A stretch of DNA of 64,000 nucleotides, taken from contig JAUIMM010002314.1 in assembly GCA_031769625.1 (NCBI GenBank), forward strand, positions 496,001-560,000. The letters run 5' to 3'. Below, one piece after another: positions 37,815 through 50,792 of this stretch. A model generated the notes under the pieces. That model searched no databases and had not been told where the DNA came from. It saw only the letters and a list, made by a program, of their open reading frames with translations. The translations under genes and the position numbers were made by a program. The DNA comes from Taudactylus pleione (Eukaryota > Chordata > Amphibia > Anura > Myobatrachidae). How positions within the stretch are numbered: the first letter of the stretch is position 1; every line of letters begins with the position of its first letter.

Positions 37815-40800
37815 ATTTGCAGTTTTCTCTTAAACACAACATGGGAGAAAAACCATTTCACATCAAATTTGTGGGTCTTGGTCTTCAACACATCCAGTGA
37901 AATTTTGAGCTGTCTGTGTTTGCTACAAGAGGAGATAACACAAAGTATGCGCTTTTGTTGTTTCCATTGCTTTCAATGCATTTTGGCCTAAAACCTGCAT
38001 TTGCTGTTTTCTCTTAAATGCAACATGGGAGAAAAACCATTTCACATCACATTTGTGGGTCTTGGTCTTCAACACATCCAGTGAAATTTTGAGCTGTATG
38101 TGTTTGCTACAAGAGGAGATAACACAAAGTATGCGCTTTTGTTGTTTCCATTGCTTTCAATGCATTTTGGCCTAAAACGTGCATTTGCAGTTTTCTCTTA
38201 AATGCAACATGGGAGAAAAACAATTTCACATCACATTTGTGGGTCTTGGTCTTCAACACATCCCATGAAATTTTGAGCTGTCTGTGATTGCTACAAGAGG
38301 AGATATCACAAAGTATACGCTTTTGTTATTTCCATTGCTTTCAATGCATTTTGGCCTAAAACGTGCCTTTGCTGTTTTCTCTTAAACACAACATGGGAGA
38401 AAAACCATTTCACATCACATTTGTGGGGCTTGGTCTTCAACACATCCAGTGAAATTTTGAGCTGTCTGTGTTTGCTACAAGAGGAGATATCACAATGTAT
38501 GCGCTTTTGTTGTTTCCATTGCTTTCAATGCATTTTGGCCTAAAATGTGCATTTGCTGTTTTCTCTTAAATGCAACATGGGAGAAAAACCATTTCACATC
38601 ACATTTGTGGGTCTTGGTCTTCAACACATCCCGTGAAATTTTGAGCTGTCTGTGATTGTTACAAGAGGAGATATCACAAAGTATACGCTTTTGTTGTTTC
38701 CATTGCATTCAATGCATTTTGGCCTAAAATGAGCAATTGCTGTTTTCTCTTAAACGCAACATGGTAGAAAAACCATTTCACATCACATTTGTGGGTCTTG
38801 GTCTTCAACACATCCAGTGAAATGTTGAGCTGTCTGTGTTTGCTACAAGAGGAGATAACACAAAGTATGCGCTTTTGTTATTTCCATTGCTTTCAATGCA
38901 TTTTGGCCTAAAACGTGCATTTGCAGTTTTCTCTTAAAAACAACATGAGAGAAAAACCATTTCACATCACATTTGTGGGTCTTGGTCTTCAACACATCCA
39001 GTGAAATTTTGAGCTGTCTGTGTTTGCTACAAGAGGAGATAACACAAAGTATGCGCTTTTGTTGTTTCCATTGCCTTCAATACATTTTGGCCTAAAACGT
39101 GCATTTGGTGTTTTCTCTTAAACTGAACATGGGAGAAAAACCATTTCACATCACATTTGTGGGTCTTGGTCTTCAACACATCCAGTGAAATTTTGAGCTG
39201 TCTGTGTTTGCTACAAGAGGAGATAACACAACGTATTTGCTTTTGTTGTTTCCATTGTTTTCAATGCATTTTGGCCTAAAACGTGCATTTGCTGTTTTCT
39301 CTTAAACGCAACATGGGAGAAAAACCATTTCACATCACATTTGTGGGTCTTGGTCTTCAACACATCCAGTGAAATTTTGAGATGTCTGTGTTTGCTACAA
39401 GAGGAGATAACACAAAGTATGCGCTTTTGTTGTTTCCATTGCTTTCAATGCATTTTGGACTAAAACGAACAATTGCTGTTTTCTCTTAAACGCAACATGG
39501 GAGAAAAACCCTTTCACATCACATTTGTGGGTTTTGGTCTTCAACAGATATGGTGAAATTTTGAGCTGTCTGGGTTTGCTACAAGAGGAGATAACACAAA
39601 GTATGCGTTTTTGTTGTTTCCATGGCTTTCAATGCATTTTGGCATAGAATGAGCAATTGCTGTTTTCTCTTAAACACAACATGGGAGAAAAACCATTTCA
39701 CATCACATTTGTGGGTCTTGGTCTTCAACACATCCCGTGAAATTTTGAGCTGTCTGTGTTTGCTACAAGAGTAGATATCACAAAGTATGCGCTTTTGTTG
39801 TTTCCATTGCTTTCAATGCATTTTGGCCTAAAACGAGCAATTGCTGTTTTCTCTTAAACGCAACATGGGAGAAAAACCATTTCACATCACATTTGTGGGT
39901 CTTGGTCTTCAACACATCCAGTGAAATTTTGAGCTGTCTGTGTTTGCTACAAGAGGAGATATCACAATGTATTCGCTTTTGTTGTTTCCATTGCTTTCAA
40001 TGCATTTTGGCATAAAATGAGCAATTGCTGTTTTCTCTTAAACACAACATGGGAGAAAAACCATTTCACATCACATTTGTGGGTCTTGGTCTTCAACACA
40101 TCCCGTGAAATTTTGAGCTGTCTGTGTTTGCTACAAGAGGAGATATCACAATGTATGCACTTTTGTTGTTTCCATTGCTTTCAATGCATTTTGGCCTAAA
40201 ACATGCATTTGCTGTTTTCTCTTAAATGCAACATGGGAGAAAAACCATTTCACATCACATTTGTGGGTCTTGGCCTTCAACACATCCAGTGAAATTTTGA
40301 GCTGTCTGTGTTTGCTACAAGAGGAGATATCACAATGCATGCGCTTTTGTTGTTTCCATTGCTTTCAATGCATTTTGGCCTAAAATGTGCATTTGCTGTT
40401 TTCTCTTAAATGCAACATGGGAGAAAAACCATTTCACATCACATTTGTGGGTTTTGGTCTTCAACAGATATGGTGAAAATTTGAGCTGTCTGGGTTTGCT
40501 ACAAGAGGAGATAACACAAAGTATGCGCTTTTGTTGTTTCCATTGCTTTCAATGCATTTTGGCATAAAATGAGCAATTGCTGTTTTCTCTTAAAGGCAAC
40601 ATGGGAGAAAAACCATTTCACATCATATTTGTGGGTCTTGGTCTTCAACACATCCAGTGAAATTTTGAGCTGTCTGTGTTTGCTACAAGAGGAGATATCA
40701 CAATGTATGCGATTTTGTTGTTTCCATTGCTTTCACTGCATTTTGGCCTAAAACATGCATTTGCTGTTTTCTCTTAAAACGCAACATGGGAGAAAAACCA

Positions 40801-41395
40801 TTTCACATCACATTTGTGGGTCTTGGTCTTCAACACATCCCGTGAAATTTTGAGCTGTCTGTGATTGCTACAAGAGGAGATATCACAAAGTATGCGCTTT
40901 TGTTGTTTCCATTGCTTTCAATGCATTTTGGCCTAAAACGAGCAATTGCTGTTTTCTCTTAAACGCAACATGGGATAAAATCCCTTTCACATCACATTTG
41001 TGGGTCTTGGTCTTCAACACATCCAGTGAATTTTTGAGCTGTCTGTGTTTGCTACAAGAGGAGATAACACAAAGTATGCGCTTTTGTTATTTCCATTGCT
41101 TTCAATGCATTTTGGCCTAAAACATGCATTTGCAGTTTTCTCTTAAACACAACATGGGAGAAAAACCATTTCACATCAAATTTGTGGGTCTTGGTCTTCA
41201 ACACATCCAGTGAAATTTTGAGCTGTCTGTGTTTGCTACAAGAGGAGATAACACAAAGTATGCGCTTTTGTTGTTTCCATTGCTTTCAATGCATTTTGGC
41301 CTAAAACCTGCATTTGCTGTTTTCTCTTAAATGCAACATGGGAGAAAAACCATTTCACATCACATTTGTGGGTTTTGGTCTTCAACACATCCCAT
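35420..41395 (+). repeat. 18-monomer tandem duplication (3,313 bp period)
   Basis: Units from about 35,420 to 38,080 match 38,733 to 41,393, offset 3,313 (18 units plus one base). Shared markers include gaaatgttgagc (tgtctg at 35518 and 38831), caacgtatttgc (35916, 39229), the tatgcac and atgcatgcgc units, aaaggcaac with catatttg, tttcactgc, taaaacgc, catcaaatttg and aaacctgc (37993, 41306). A difference is tggtcgtcaac at 37143 against tggtcttcaac at 40456. The extra base comes from taaaacgc, an inherited one-base insertion also present near 32117 and 47583. Confidence 0.8.
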
Positions 41396-42245
41396 GAAAT
41401 TTTGAGCTGTCTGTGATTGCTACAAGAGGAGTTATCACAAAGTATGCGCTTTTGTTGTTTCCATTGCTTTCAATGCATTTTGGCCTAAAACGAGCAATTG
41501 CTGTATTCTCTTAAAAGCAACATGGGAGAAAAACCATTTCACATCACATTTGTGGGTTTTGGTCTTCAACACATCCAGTGAAATTTTGAGCTGTCTGTGT
41601 TTGCTACAAGAGGAGATAACACAAAGTATGCTCTTTTGTTGTTTCCATTGCTTTCAATGCATTTTGGCCTAAAACGTGCATTTGCAGTTTTCTCTTAAAT
41701 GCAACATGGGAGAAAAACCATTTCACATCACATTTGTGGGTCTTGGTCTTCAACACATCCAGTGAAATTTTGAGCTGTCTGTGATTGCTACAAGAGGAGA
41801 TATCACAAAGTATGCGCTTTTGTTGTTTCCATTGCTTTCAATGCATTTTGGCCAAAAACGAGCAATTGCTGTTTTCTCTTAAACGCAACATGGGAGAAAA
41901 AAAATTTCACATCACATTTGTGGGTCTTGGTCTTCAATACATCCAGTGACATTTTGAGCTGTCTGTGTTTGCTACAAGAGGAGATATCACAAAGTATGTG
42001 CTTTTGTTGTTTCCATTGCATTCAATGCATTTTGGCCTAAAACGAGCATTTGCTGTTTTCTCTTAAATGCAACATGGGAGAAAAACCATTTCACATCACA
42101 TTTGTGGGTCTTGGTTTTCAACACATCCAGTGAAATTTTGAGCTGTCTGTGTTTGCTACAAGAGGAGATATCACAATGTATGCGCTTTTGTTGTTTCCAT
42201 TGCTTTCAATGCATTTTGGCCTAAAACATACATTTGCTGTTTTCT
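40140..42245 (+). repeat. Block D1, repeated at 46,948-49,053 (offset 6,808 bp)
   Basis: The offset is exactly 37 units. Shared markers are tatgcac, atgcatgcgc, aaaggcaac, tttcactgc, gagttatcac, gctgtattctc (41500, 48308), tatgctc, ggccaaaaacg (41850, 48658), caatacatccagtgacatt (about 41935 and 48743) and attgcattcaatgc. The left copy has a private aaaaaaaattt change at about 41900. The match ends near 42,245, where the left copy has cacaacatgagag and the right copy cgcaacatggg. Confidence 0.8.
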
Positions 42246-42530
42246 CTTAAACACAACATGAGAGAAAAACCATTTCACATCACATTTGTGGGTCTTGGTC
42301 TTCAACACATCCAGTGAAATTTTGAGCTGTCTGTGTTTGCTACAAGAGGAGATAACACAAAGTATGCGCTTTTGTTGTTTCCGTTGCTTTCAATGCATTT
42401 TGGCCTAAAACGTGCATTTGCTGTTTTCTCTTAAACTCAACATGGGAGAAAAACCATTTCACATCACATTTGTGGGTCTTGGTCTTCAACACATCCAGTG
42501 AAATTTTGAGCTGTCTGTGTTTGCTACAAG
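42246..42530 (+). repeat. Transitional monomers between blocks
   Basis: One and a half units with acatgagag, a private tttccgttgc change at about 42380, and aaactcaac. They resemble the acatgagag units of the middle domain but match no long block that I could follow by eye. Confidence 0.6.
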
Positions 42531-43980
42531 AGGAGTTAACACAAAGTATTTGCTTTTGTTGTTTCCATTGTTTTCAATGCATTTTGGCCTAAAACGTGCA
42601 TTTGCTGTTTTCTCTTAAACGCAACATGGGAGAAAAACCATTTCACATCACATTTGTGGGTCTTGTTCTTCAACACATCCAGTGAAATTTTGAGATGTCT
42701 GTGTTTGCTACAAGAGGAGATAACACAAAGTATGCGCTTTTGTTGTTTCCATTGCTTTCAATGCATTTTGGCCTAAAACGAGCAATTGCTGTTTTCTCTT
42801 AAATGCAACATGGGAGAAAAACCATTTCACATCACATTTGTGGGTCTTGGTCTTCAACACATCCAGTGAAATTTTGAGCTGTCTGTGTTTGCTACAAGAG
42901 GAGATATCACAATGTATGCGCTTTTGTTGTTTCCATTGCTCTCAATGCATTTTGGCCTAAAACGTGCATTTGCTGTTTTCTCTTAAATGCAACATGGGAG
43001 AAAAACCATTTCACATCACATTTGTGGGTTTTGGTCTTCAACAGATATGGTGAAATTTTGAGCTGTCTGGGTTTGCTACAAGAGGAGATAACACAAAGTA
43101 TGCACTTTTGTTGTTTCCATTGCTTTCAATGCATTTTGGCATAAAATGAGCAATTGCTGTTTTCTCTTAAACGCAACATTGGAGAAAAACCATTTCACAT
43201 CACATTTGTGGGTCTTGGTCTTCAACACATCCAGTGAAATTTTGAGCTGTCTGTGATTGCTACAAGAGGAGATATCACAAAGTAAGCGTTTTTGTTGTTT
43301 CCATTACTTTCAATGCATTTTGGCCTAAAACGAGCAATTGCTGTTTTCTCTTAAACGCAACATGGGAGAAAAACCATTTCACATAACATTTGTGCGTCTT
43401 GGTCTTCAACACATCCCGTGAAATTTTGAGCTGTCTGTGATTGCTACAAGAGGAGATATCACAAAGTATACGCTTTTGTTGTTTCCATTGCTTTCAATGC
43501 ATTTTGGCCTAAAAAGAGCAATTGCTGTTTTCTCTTAAACGCAACATGGGAGAAAAACCATTTCACATCACATTTGTGGGTCTTGGTCTTCAACACATCC
43601 CGTGAAATTTTGAGCTGTCTGTGTTTGCTACAAGAGGAGATAACACAAAGTTTGCGCTTTTGTTATTTCCATTGCTTTCAATGCATTTTGGCCTAAAACG
43701 TGCATTTGCAGTTTTCTCTTAAACACAACATGGGAGAAAAACCATTTCACATCACATTTGTGGGTCTTGGTCTTCAACACATCCAGTGAAATTTTGAGCT
43801 GTCTGTGTTTGCTACAAGAGGAGATAACACAAAGTATACGCTTTTGTTGTTTCCATTGCTTTCAATGCATTTTGGCCTAAAACGTGCATTTGCTGTTTTG
43901 TCTTAAACGCAACATGGGAGAAAAACAATTTCACATCACATTTGTGGGTCTTGGTCTTCAACACATCCTGTGAAATTTTG
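42531..43980 (+). repeat. Eight-monomer block shared with about 61,847-63,296
   Basis: The offset is about 19,316 bases (105 units minus 4). Rare markers recur in the same order: gagttaacac with tatttgc, gagatgtctg, cagatatggtg, acattggag, agtaagcg or agtaagca with attactttca, gtgcgtctt, aaaaagagc (43512, 62828), agtttgcgc, gttttgtctt (about 43893, 63209) and catcctgtg (43964, 63280). The copies differ at several bases, such as tcaatgc against tcaaagc, so this is an older or partly converted relationship. Confidence 0.75.
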
Positions 43981-45086
43981 AGCTGTCTGTGATTGCTACA
44001 AGAGGAGATATCACAAAGTATGCGCTTTTGTTGTTTCCATTGCTTTCAATGCATTTTGGCCTAAAACGAGCAATTGCTGTTTTCTCTTAAACGCAACATG
44101 GGAGAAAAACCATTTCACATCACATTTGTGGGTCTTGGTCTTCAACACATCTAGTGAAATTTTGAGCTGTCTGTGTTTGCTACAAGAGGAGATAACACAA
44201 AGTATGCTCTTTTGTTGTTTCCATTGCTTTCAATGCATTTTGGCCTAAAACGTGCATTTGCAGTTTTCTCTTAAATGCAACATGGGAGAAAAACCATTTC
44301 ACATCACATTTGTTGGTCTTGGTCTTCAACACATCCAGTGAAATTTTGAGCTGTCTGTGATTGCTACAAGAGGAGATATCACAAAGTATGCGCTTTTGTT
44401 GTTTCCATTGCTTTCAATGCATTTTGGCCAAAAACGAGCAATTGCTGTTTTCTCTTAAACGCAACATGGGAGAAAAACCATTTCACATCACATTTGTGGG
44501 TCTTGGTCTTCAATACATCCAGTGACATTTTGAGCTGTCTGTGTTTGCTACAAGAGGAGATATCACAAAGTTTGTGCTTTTGTTGTTTCCATTGCTTTCA
44601 ATGCATTTTGGCCTAAAACGTGCATTTGCAGTTTTCTCTTAAATGCAACATGGGAGAAAAACAATTCACATCACATTTGTGGGTCTTGGTCTTCAACACA
44701 TCCCATGAAATTTTGAGCTGTCTGTGATTGCTACAAGAGGAGATATCACAAAGTATACGCTTTTGTTATTTCCATTGCTTTCAATGCATTTTGGCCTAAA
44801 ACGTGCCTTTGCTGTTTTCTCTTAAACACAACATGGGAGAAAAACCATTTCACATCACATTTGTGGGGCTTGGTCTTCAACACATCCAGTGAAATTTTGA
44901 GCTGTCTGTGTTTGCTACAAGAGGAGATATCACAATGTATGCGCTTTTGTTGTTTCCATTGCTTTCAATGCATTTTGGCCTAAAACGTGCATTTGCTGTT
45001 TTCTCTTAAACGCAACATGGGAGAAAAACCATTTCACATCACATTTGTGGGTCTTGGTCTTCAACACATCCCGTGAAATTTTGAGC
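43981..45086 (+). repeat. Mosaic monomers with pieces of two other blocks
   Basis: The first part, to about 44,590, follows 41,405-42,014 at an offset of 14 units (ggccaaaaacg at 41850 and 44426; caatacatccagtgacatt). The variant order then switches to acgtgcatttgcag, cccatg, tatacgc and acgtgcctttg, as found at about 17.0 and 38.2 kb. A one-base deletion occurs at about 44664 (acaattcac, normally acaatttcac), so that unit has 183 bases. The switch lies within a monomer, as expected for homologous exchange or conversion between similar units. Confidence 0.65.
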
Positions 45087-47370
45087 TGTCTGTGTTTGCT
45101 ACAAGAGGAGATAACACAAAGTATGCGCTTTTGTTATTTCCATTGCTTTCAATGCATTTTGGCCTAAAACGTGCATTTGCAGTTTTCTCTTAAAAACAAC
45201 ATGAGAGAAAAACCATTTCACATCACATTTGTGGGTCTTGGTCTTCAACACATCCAGTGAAATTTTGAGCTGTCTGTGTTTGCTACAAGAGGAGATATCA
45301 CAAAGTATGTGCTTTTGTTGTTTCCATTGCATTCAATGCATTTTGGCCTAAAACAAGCAATTGCTGTTTTCTCTTAAACGCAACATGGGAGAAAAACCAT
45401 TTCACATCACATTTGTGGGTCTTGGTCTTCAACACATCCAGTGAAATTTTGAGCTGTCTGTGTTTGCTACAAGAGGAGATAACACAAAGTATGCGCTTTT
45501 GTTATTTCCATTGCTTTCAATGCATTTTGGCCTAAAACGTGCATTTGCAGTTTTCTCTTAAAAACAACATGAGAGAAAAACCATTTCACATCACATTTGT
45601 GGGTCTTGGTCTTCAACACATCCAGTGAAATTTTGAGCTGTCTGTGTTTGCTACAAGAGGAGATAACACAAAGTATGCGCTTTTGTTGTTTCCATTGCCT
45701 TCAATGCATTTTGGCCTAAAACGTGCATTTGGTGTTTTCTCTTAAACTTAACATGGGAGAAAAACCATTTCACATCACATTTGTGGGTCTTGGTCTTCAA
45801 CACATCCAGTGAAATTTTGAGCTGTCTGTGTTTGCTACAAGAGGAGATAACACAAAGTATTTGCTTTTGTTGTTTCCATTGTTTTCAATGCATTTTGGCC
45901 TAAAACGTGCATTTGCTGTTTTCTCTTAAATGCAACATGGGAGAAAAACCATTTCACATCACATTTGTGGGTCTTGGTCTTCAACACATCCAGTGAAATT
46001 TTGAGATGTCTGTGTTTGCTACAAGAGGAGATAACACAAAGTATGCGCTTTTGTTGTTTCCATTGCTTTCAATGCATTTTGGCCTAAAACGAACAATTGC
46101 TGTTTTCTCTTAAACGCAACATGGGAGAAAAACCCTTTCACATCACATTTGTGGGTTTTGGTCTTCAACAGATATGGTGAAATTTTGAGCTGTCTGGGTT
46201 TGCTACAAGAGGAGATAACACAAAGTATGCGTTTTTGTTGTTTCCATGGCTTTCAATGCATTTTGGCATAAAATGAGCAATTGCTGTTTTCTCTTAAACA
46301 CAACATGGGAGAAAAACCATTTCACATCACATTTGTGGGTCTTGGTCTTCAACACATCCCGTGAAATTTTGAGCTGTCTGTGTTTGCTACAAGAGTAGAT
46401 ATCACAAAGTATGCGCTTTTGTTGTTTCCATTGCTTTCAATGCATTTTGGCCTAAAACGAGCAATTACTGTTTTCTCTTAAACGCAACATGGGAGAAAAA
46501 CCATTTCACATCACATTTGTGGGTCTTGGTCTTCAACACATCCAGTGAAATTTTGAGCTGTCTGTGTTTGCTACAAGAGGAGATATCACAATGTATGCGC
46601 TTTTGTTGTTTCCATTGCTTTCAATGCATTTTGGCATAAAATGAGCAATTGCTGTTTTCTCTTAAACACAACATGGGAGAAAAACCATTTCACATCACAT
46701 TTGTGGGTCTTGGTCTTCAACACATCCCGTGAAATTTTGAGCTGTCTGTGTTTGCTACAAGAGGAGATATCACAAAGTATGCGCTTTTGTTGTTTCCATT
46801 GCTTTCAATGCATTTTGGCCTAAAACGAGCAATTGCTGTTTTCTCTTAAACGCAACATGGGAGAAAAACCATTTCACATCACATTTGTGGGTCTTGGTCT
46901 TCAACACATCCAGTGAAAGATTGAGCTGTCTGTGTTTGCTACAAGAGGAGATATCACAATGTATGCACTTTTGTTGTTTCCATTGCTTTCAATGCATTTT
47001 GGCCTAAAACATGCATTTGCTGTTTTCTCTTAAATGCAACATGGGAGAAAAACCATTTCACATCACATTTGTGGGTCTTGGTCTTCAACACATCCAGTGA
47101 AATTTTGAGCTGTCTGTGTTTGCTACAAGAGGAGATATCACAATGCATGCGCTTTTGTTGTTTCCATTGCTTTCAATGCATTTTGGCCTAAAATGTGCAT
47201 TTGCTGTTTTCTCTTAAATGCAACATGGGAGAAAAACCATTTCACATCACATTTGTGGGTTTTGGTCGTCAACAGATATGGTGAAAATTTGAGCTGTCTG
47301 GGTTTGCTACAAGAGGAGATAACACAAAGTATGCGCTTTTGTTGTTTCCATTGCTTTCAATGCATTTTGG
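45087..47370 (+). repeat. 12-monomer block shared with 18,585-20,868 (offset 26,502 bp)
   Basis: This is the longest-range relationship that I could follow. The order acatgagag unit, cattcaatgc with aaacaagc, second acatgagag unit, atttggtg with aacttaac, tatttgc, gagatgtctg, cagatatggtg, catggctttc, gagtagatatc, ggcataaaatgagc, tatgcac, atgcatgcgc, tggtcgtcaac is the same in both. Private changes here include gtgaaagattgagc at about 46914 and caattactg at about 46463. The match ends at 47370, where the other copy reads ggcataaaacgtgc. Confidence 0.8.
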
Positions 47371-47848
47371 CATAAAATGAGCAATTGCTGTTTTCTCTTA
47401 AAGGCAACATGGGAGAAAAACCATTTCACATCATATTTGTGGGTCTTGGTCTTCAACACATCCAGTGAAATTTTGAGCTGTCTGTGTTTGCTACAAGAGG
47501 AGATATCACAATGTAGGCGATTTTGTTGTTTCCATTGCTTTCACTGCATTTTGGCCTAAAACATGCACTTGCTGTTTTCTCTTAAAACGCAACATGGGAG
47601 AAAAACCATTTCACATCACATTTGTGGGTCTTGGTCTTCAACACATCCCGTGAAATTTTGAGCTGTCTGTGATTGCTACAAGAGGAGATATCACAAAGTA
47701 TGCGCTTTTGTTGTTTCCATTGCTTTCAATGCATTTTGGCCTAAAACGAGCAATTGCTGTTTTCTCTTAAACGCAACATGGGAGAAAATCCCTTTCACAT
47801 CACATTTGTGGGTCTTGGTCTTCAACACATCCAGTGAAATTTTGAGCT

Positions 47849-50792
47849 GTCTGTGTTTGCTACAAGAGGAGATAACACAAAGTATGCGCTTTTGTTATTT
47901 CCATTGCTTTCAATGCATGTTGGCCTAAAACATGCATTTGCAGTTTTCTCTTAAACACAACATGGGAGAAAAACCATTTCACATCAAATTTGTGGGTCTT
48001 GGTCTTCAACACATCCAGTGAAATTTTGAGCTGTCTGTGTTTGCTACAAGAGGAGATAACACAAAGTATGCGCTTTTGTTGTTTCCATTGGTTTCAATGC
48101 ATTTTGGCCTAAAACGTGCATTTGCTGTTTTCTCTTAAACGCAACATGGGAGAAAAACCATTTCACATCACATTTGTGGGTTTTGGTCTTCAACACATCC
48201 CGTGAAATTTTGAGCTGTCTGTGATTGCTACAAGAGGAGTTATCACAAAGTATGCGCTTTTGTTGTTTCCATTGCTTTCAATGCATTTTGGCCTAAAACG
48301 AGCAATTGCTGTATTCTCTTAAACGCAACATGGGAGAAAAACCATTTCACATCACATTTGTGGGTTTTGGTCTTCAACACATCCAGTGAAATTTTGAGCT
48401 GTCTGTGTTTGCTACAAGAGGAGATAACACAAAGTATGCTCTTTTGTTGTTTCCATTGCTTTCAATGCATTTTGGCCTAAAACGTGCATTTGCAGTTTTC
48501 TCTTAAATGCAACATGGGAGAAAAACCATTTCACATCACATTTGTGGGTCTTGGTCTTCAACAAATCCAGTGAAATTTTGAGCTGTCTGTGATTGCTACA
48601 AGAGGAGATATCACAAAGTATGCGCTTTTGTTGTTTCCATTGCTTTCAATGCATTTTGGCCAAAAACGAGCAATTGCTGTTTTCTCTTAAACGCAACATG
48701 GGAGAAAAACCATTTCACATCACATTTGTGGGTCTTGGTCTTCAATACATCCAGTGACATTTTGAGCTGTCTGTGTTTGCTACAAGAGGAGATATCACAA
48801 AGTATGTGCTTTTGTTGTTTCCATTGCATTCAATGCATTTTGGCCTAAAACGAGCATTTGCTGTTTTCTCTTAAATGCAACATGGGAGAAAAACCATTTC
48901 ACATCACATTTGTGGGTCTTGGTTTTCAACACATCCAGTGAAATTTTGAGCTGTCTGTGTTTGCTACAAGAGGAGATATCACAATGTATGCGCTTTTGTT
49001 GTTTCCATTGCTTTCAATGCATTTTGGCCTAAAACATGCATTTGCTGTTTTCTCTTAAACGCAACATGGGAGAAAAACCATTTCACATCACATTTGTGGG
49101 TCTTGGTCTTCAACACATCCCGTGAAATTTTGAGCTGTCTGTGATTGCTACAAGAGGAGATATCACAAAGTATACGCTTTTGTTGTTTCCATTGCTTTCA
49201 ATGCATTTTGGCCTAAAACGTGCATTTGCTGTTTTCTCTTAAACGCAACATGGGAGAAAAACCATTTCACATCACATTTGTGGGTCTTGGTCTTCAACAC
49301 ATCCAGTGAAATTTTGAGCTGTCTGTGTTTGCTACAAGAGGAGATAACACAAAGTATGCGCTTTTGTTATTTCCATTGCTTTCAATGCATGTTGGCCTAA
49401 AACATGCATTTGCAGTTTTCTCTTAAACACAACATGGGAGAAAAACCATTTCACATCAAATTTGTGGGTCTTGGTCTTCAACACATCCAGTGAAATTTTG
49501 AGCTGTCTGTGTTTGCTACAAGAGGAGATAACACAAAGTATGCGCTTTTGTTGTTTCCATTGGTTTCAATGCATTTTGGCCTAAAACGTGCATTTGCTGT
49601 TTTCTCTTAAACGCAACATGGGAGAAAAACCATTTCACATCACATTTGTGGGTTTTGGTCTTCAACACATCCCGTGAAATTTTGAGCTGTCTGTGATTGC
49701 TACAAGAGGAGTTATCACAAAGTATGCGCTTTTGTTGTTTCCATTGCTTTCAATGCATTTTGGCCTAAAATGAGCAATTGCTGTATTCTCTTAAACGCAA
49801 CATGGGAGAAAAACCATTTCACATCACATTTGTGGGTTTTGGTCTTCAACACATCCAGTGAAATTTTGAGCTGTCTGTGTTTGCTACAAGAGGAGATAAC
49901 ACAAAGTATGCTCTTTTGTTGTTTCCATTGCTTTCAATGCATTTTGGCCTAAAACGTGCATTTGCAGTTTTCTCTTAAATGCAACATGGGAGAAAAACCA
50001 TTTCACATCACATTTGTGGGTCTTGGTCTTCAACACATCCAGTGAAATTTTGAGCTGTCTGTGATTGCTACAAGAGGAGATATCACAAAGTATGCGCTTT
50101 TGTTGTTTCCATTGCTTTCAATGCATTTTGTCCAAAAACGAGCAATTGCTGTTTTCTCTTAAACGCAACATGGGAGAAAAACCATTTCACATCACATTTG
50201 TGGGTCTTGGTCTTCAATACATCCAGTGACATTTTGAGCTGTCTGTGTTTGCTACAAGAGGAGATATCACAAAGTATGTGCTTTTGTTGTTTCCATTGCA
50301 TTCAATGCATTTTGGCCTAAAACGAGCATTTGCTGTTTTCTCTTAAATGCAACATGGGAGAAAAACCATTTCACATCACATTTGTGGGTCTTGGTTTTCA
50401 ACACATCCAGTGAAATTTTGAGCTGTCTGTGTTTGCTACAAGAGGAGATATCACAATGTATGCGCTTTTGTTGTTTCCATTGCTTTCAATGCATTTTGGC
50501 CTAAAACATGCATTTGCTGTTTTCTCTTAAACGCAACATGGGAGAAAAACCATTTCACATCACATTTGTGGGTCTTGGTCTTCAACACATCCCGTGAAAT
50601 TTTGAGCTGTCTGTGATTGCTACAAGAGGAGATATCACAAAGTATACGCTTTTGTTGTTTCCATTGCTTTCAATGCATTTTGGCCTAAAACGTGCATTTG
50701 CTGTTTTCTCTTAAACGCAACATGGGAGAAAAACCATTTCACATCACATTTGTGGGTCTTGGTCTTCAACACATCCAGTGAAATTTTGAGCT
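47849..50792 (+). repeat. Eight-monomer tandem duplication (1,472 bp period)
   Basis: Two copies, 47849-49320 and 49321-50792, are exactly eight units apart. Both contain gcatgttgg (about 47917 and 49389), catcaaatttg, attggtttc, gagttatcac with gctgtattctc, tatgctc, ggccaaaaa or gtccaaaaa (48658, 50130), and caatacatccagtgacatt. Only scattered single-base differences are visible, for example aaacgagc at about 48297 against aaatgagc at 49769, so this is another apparently recent duplication. Confidence 0.85.
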
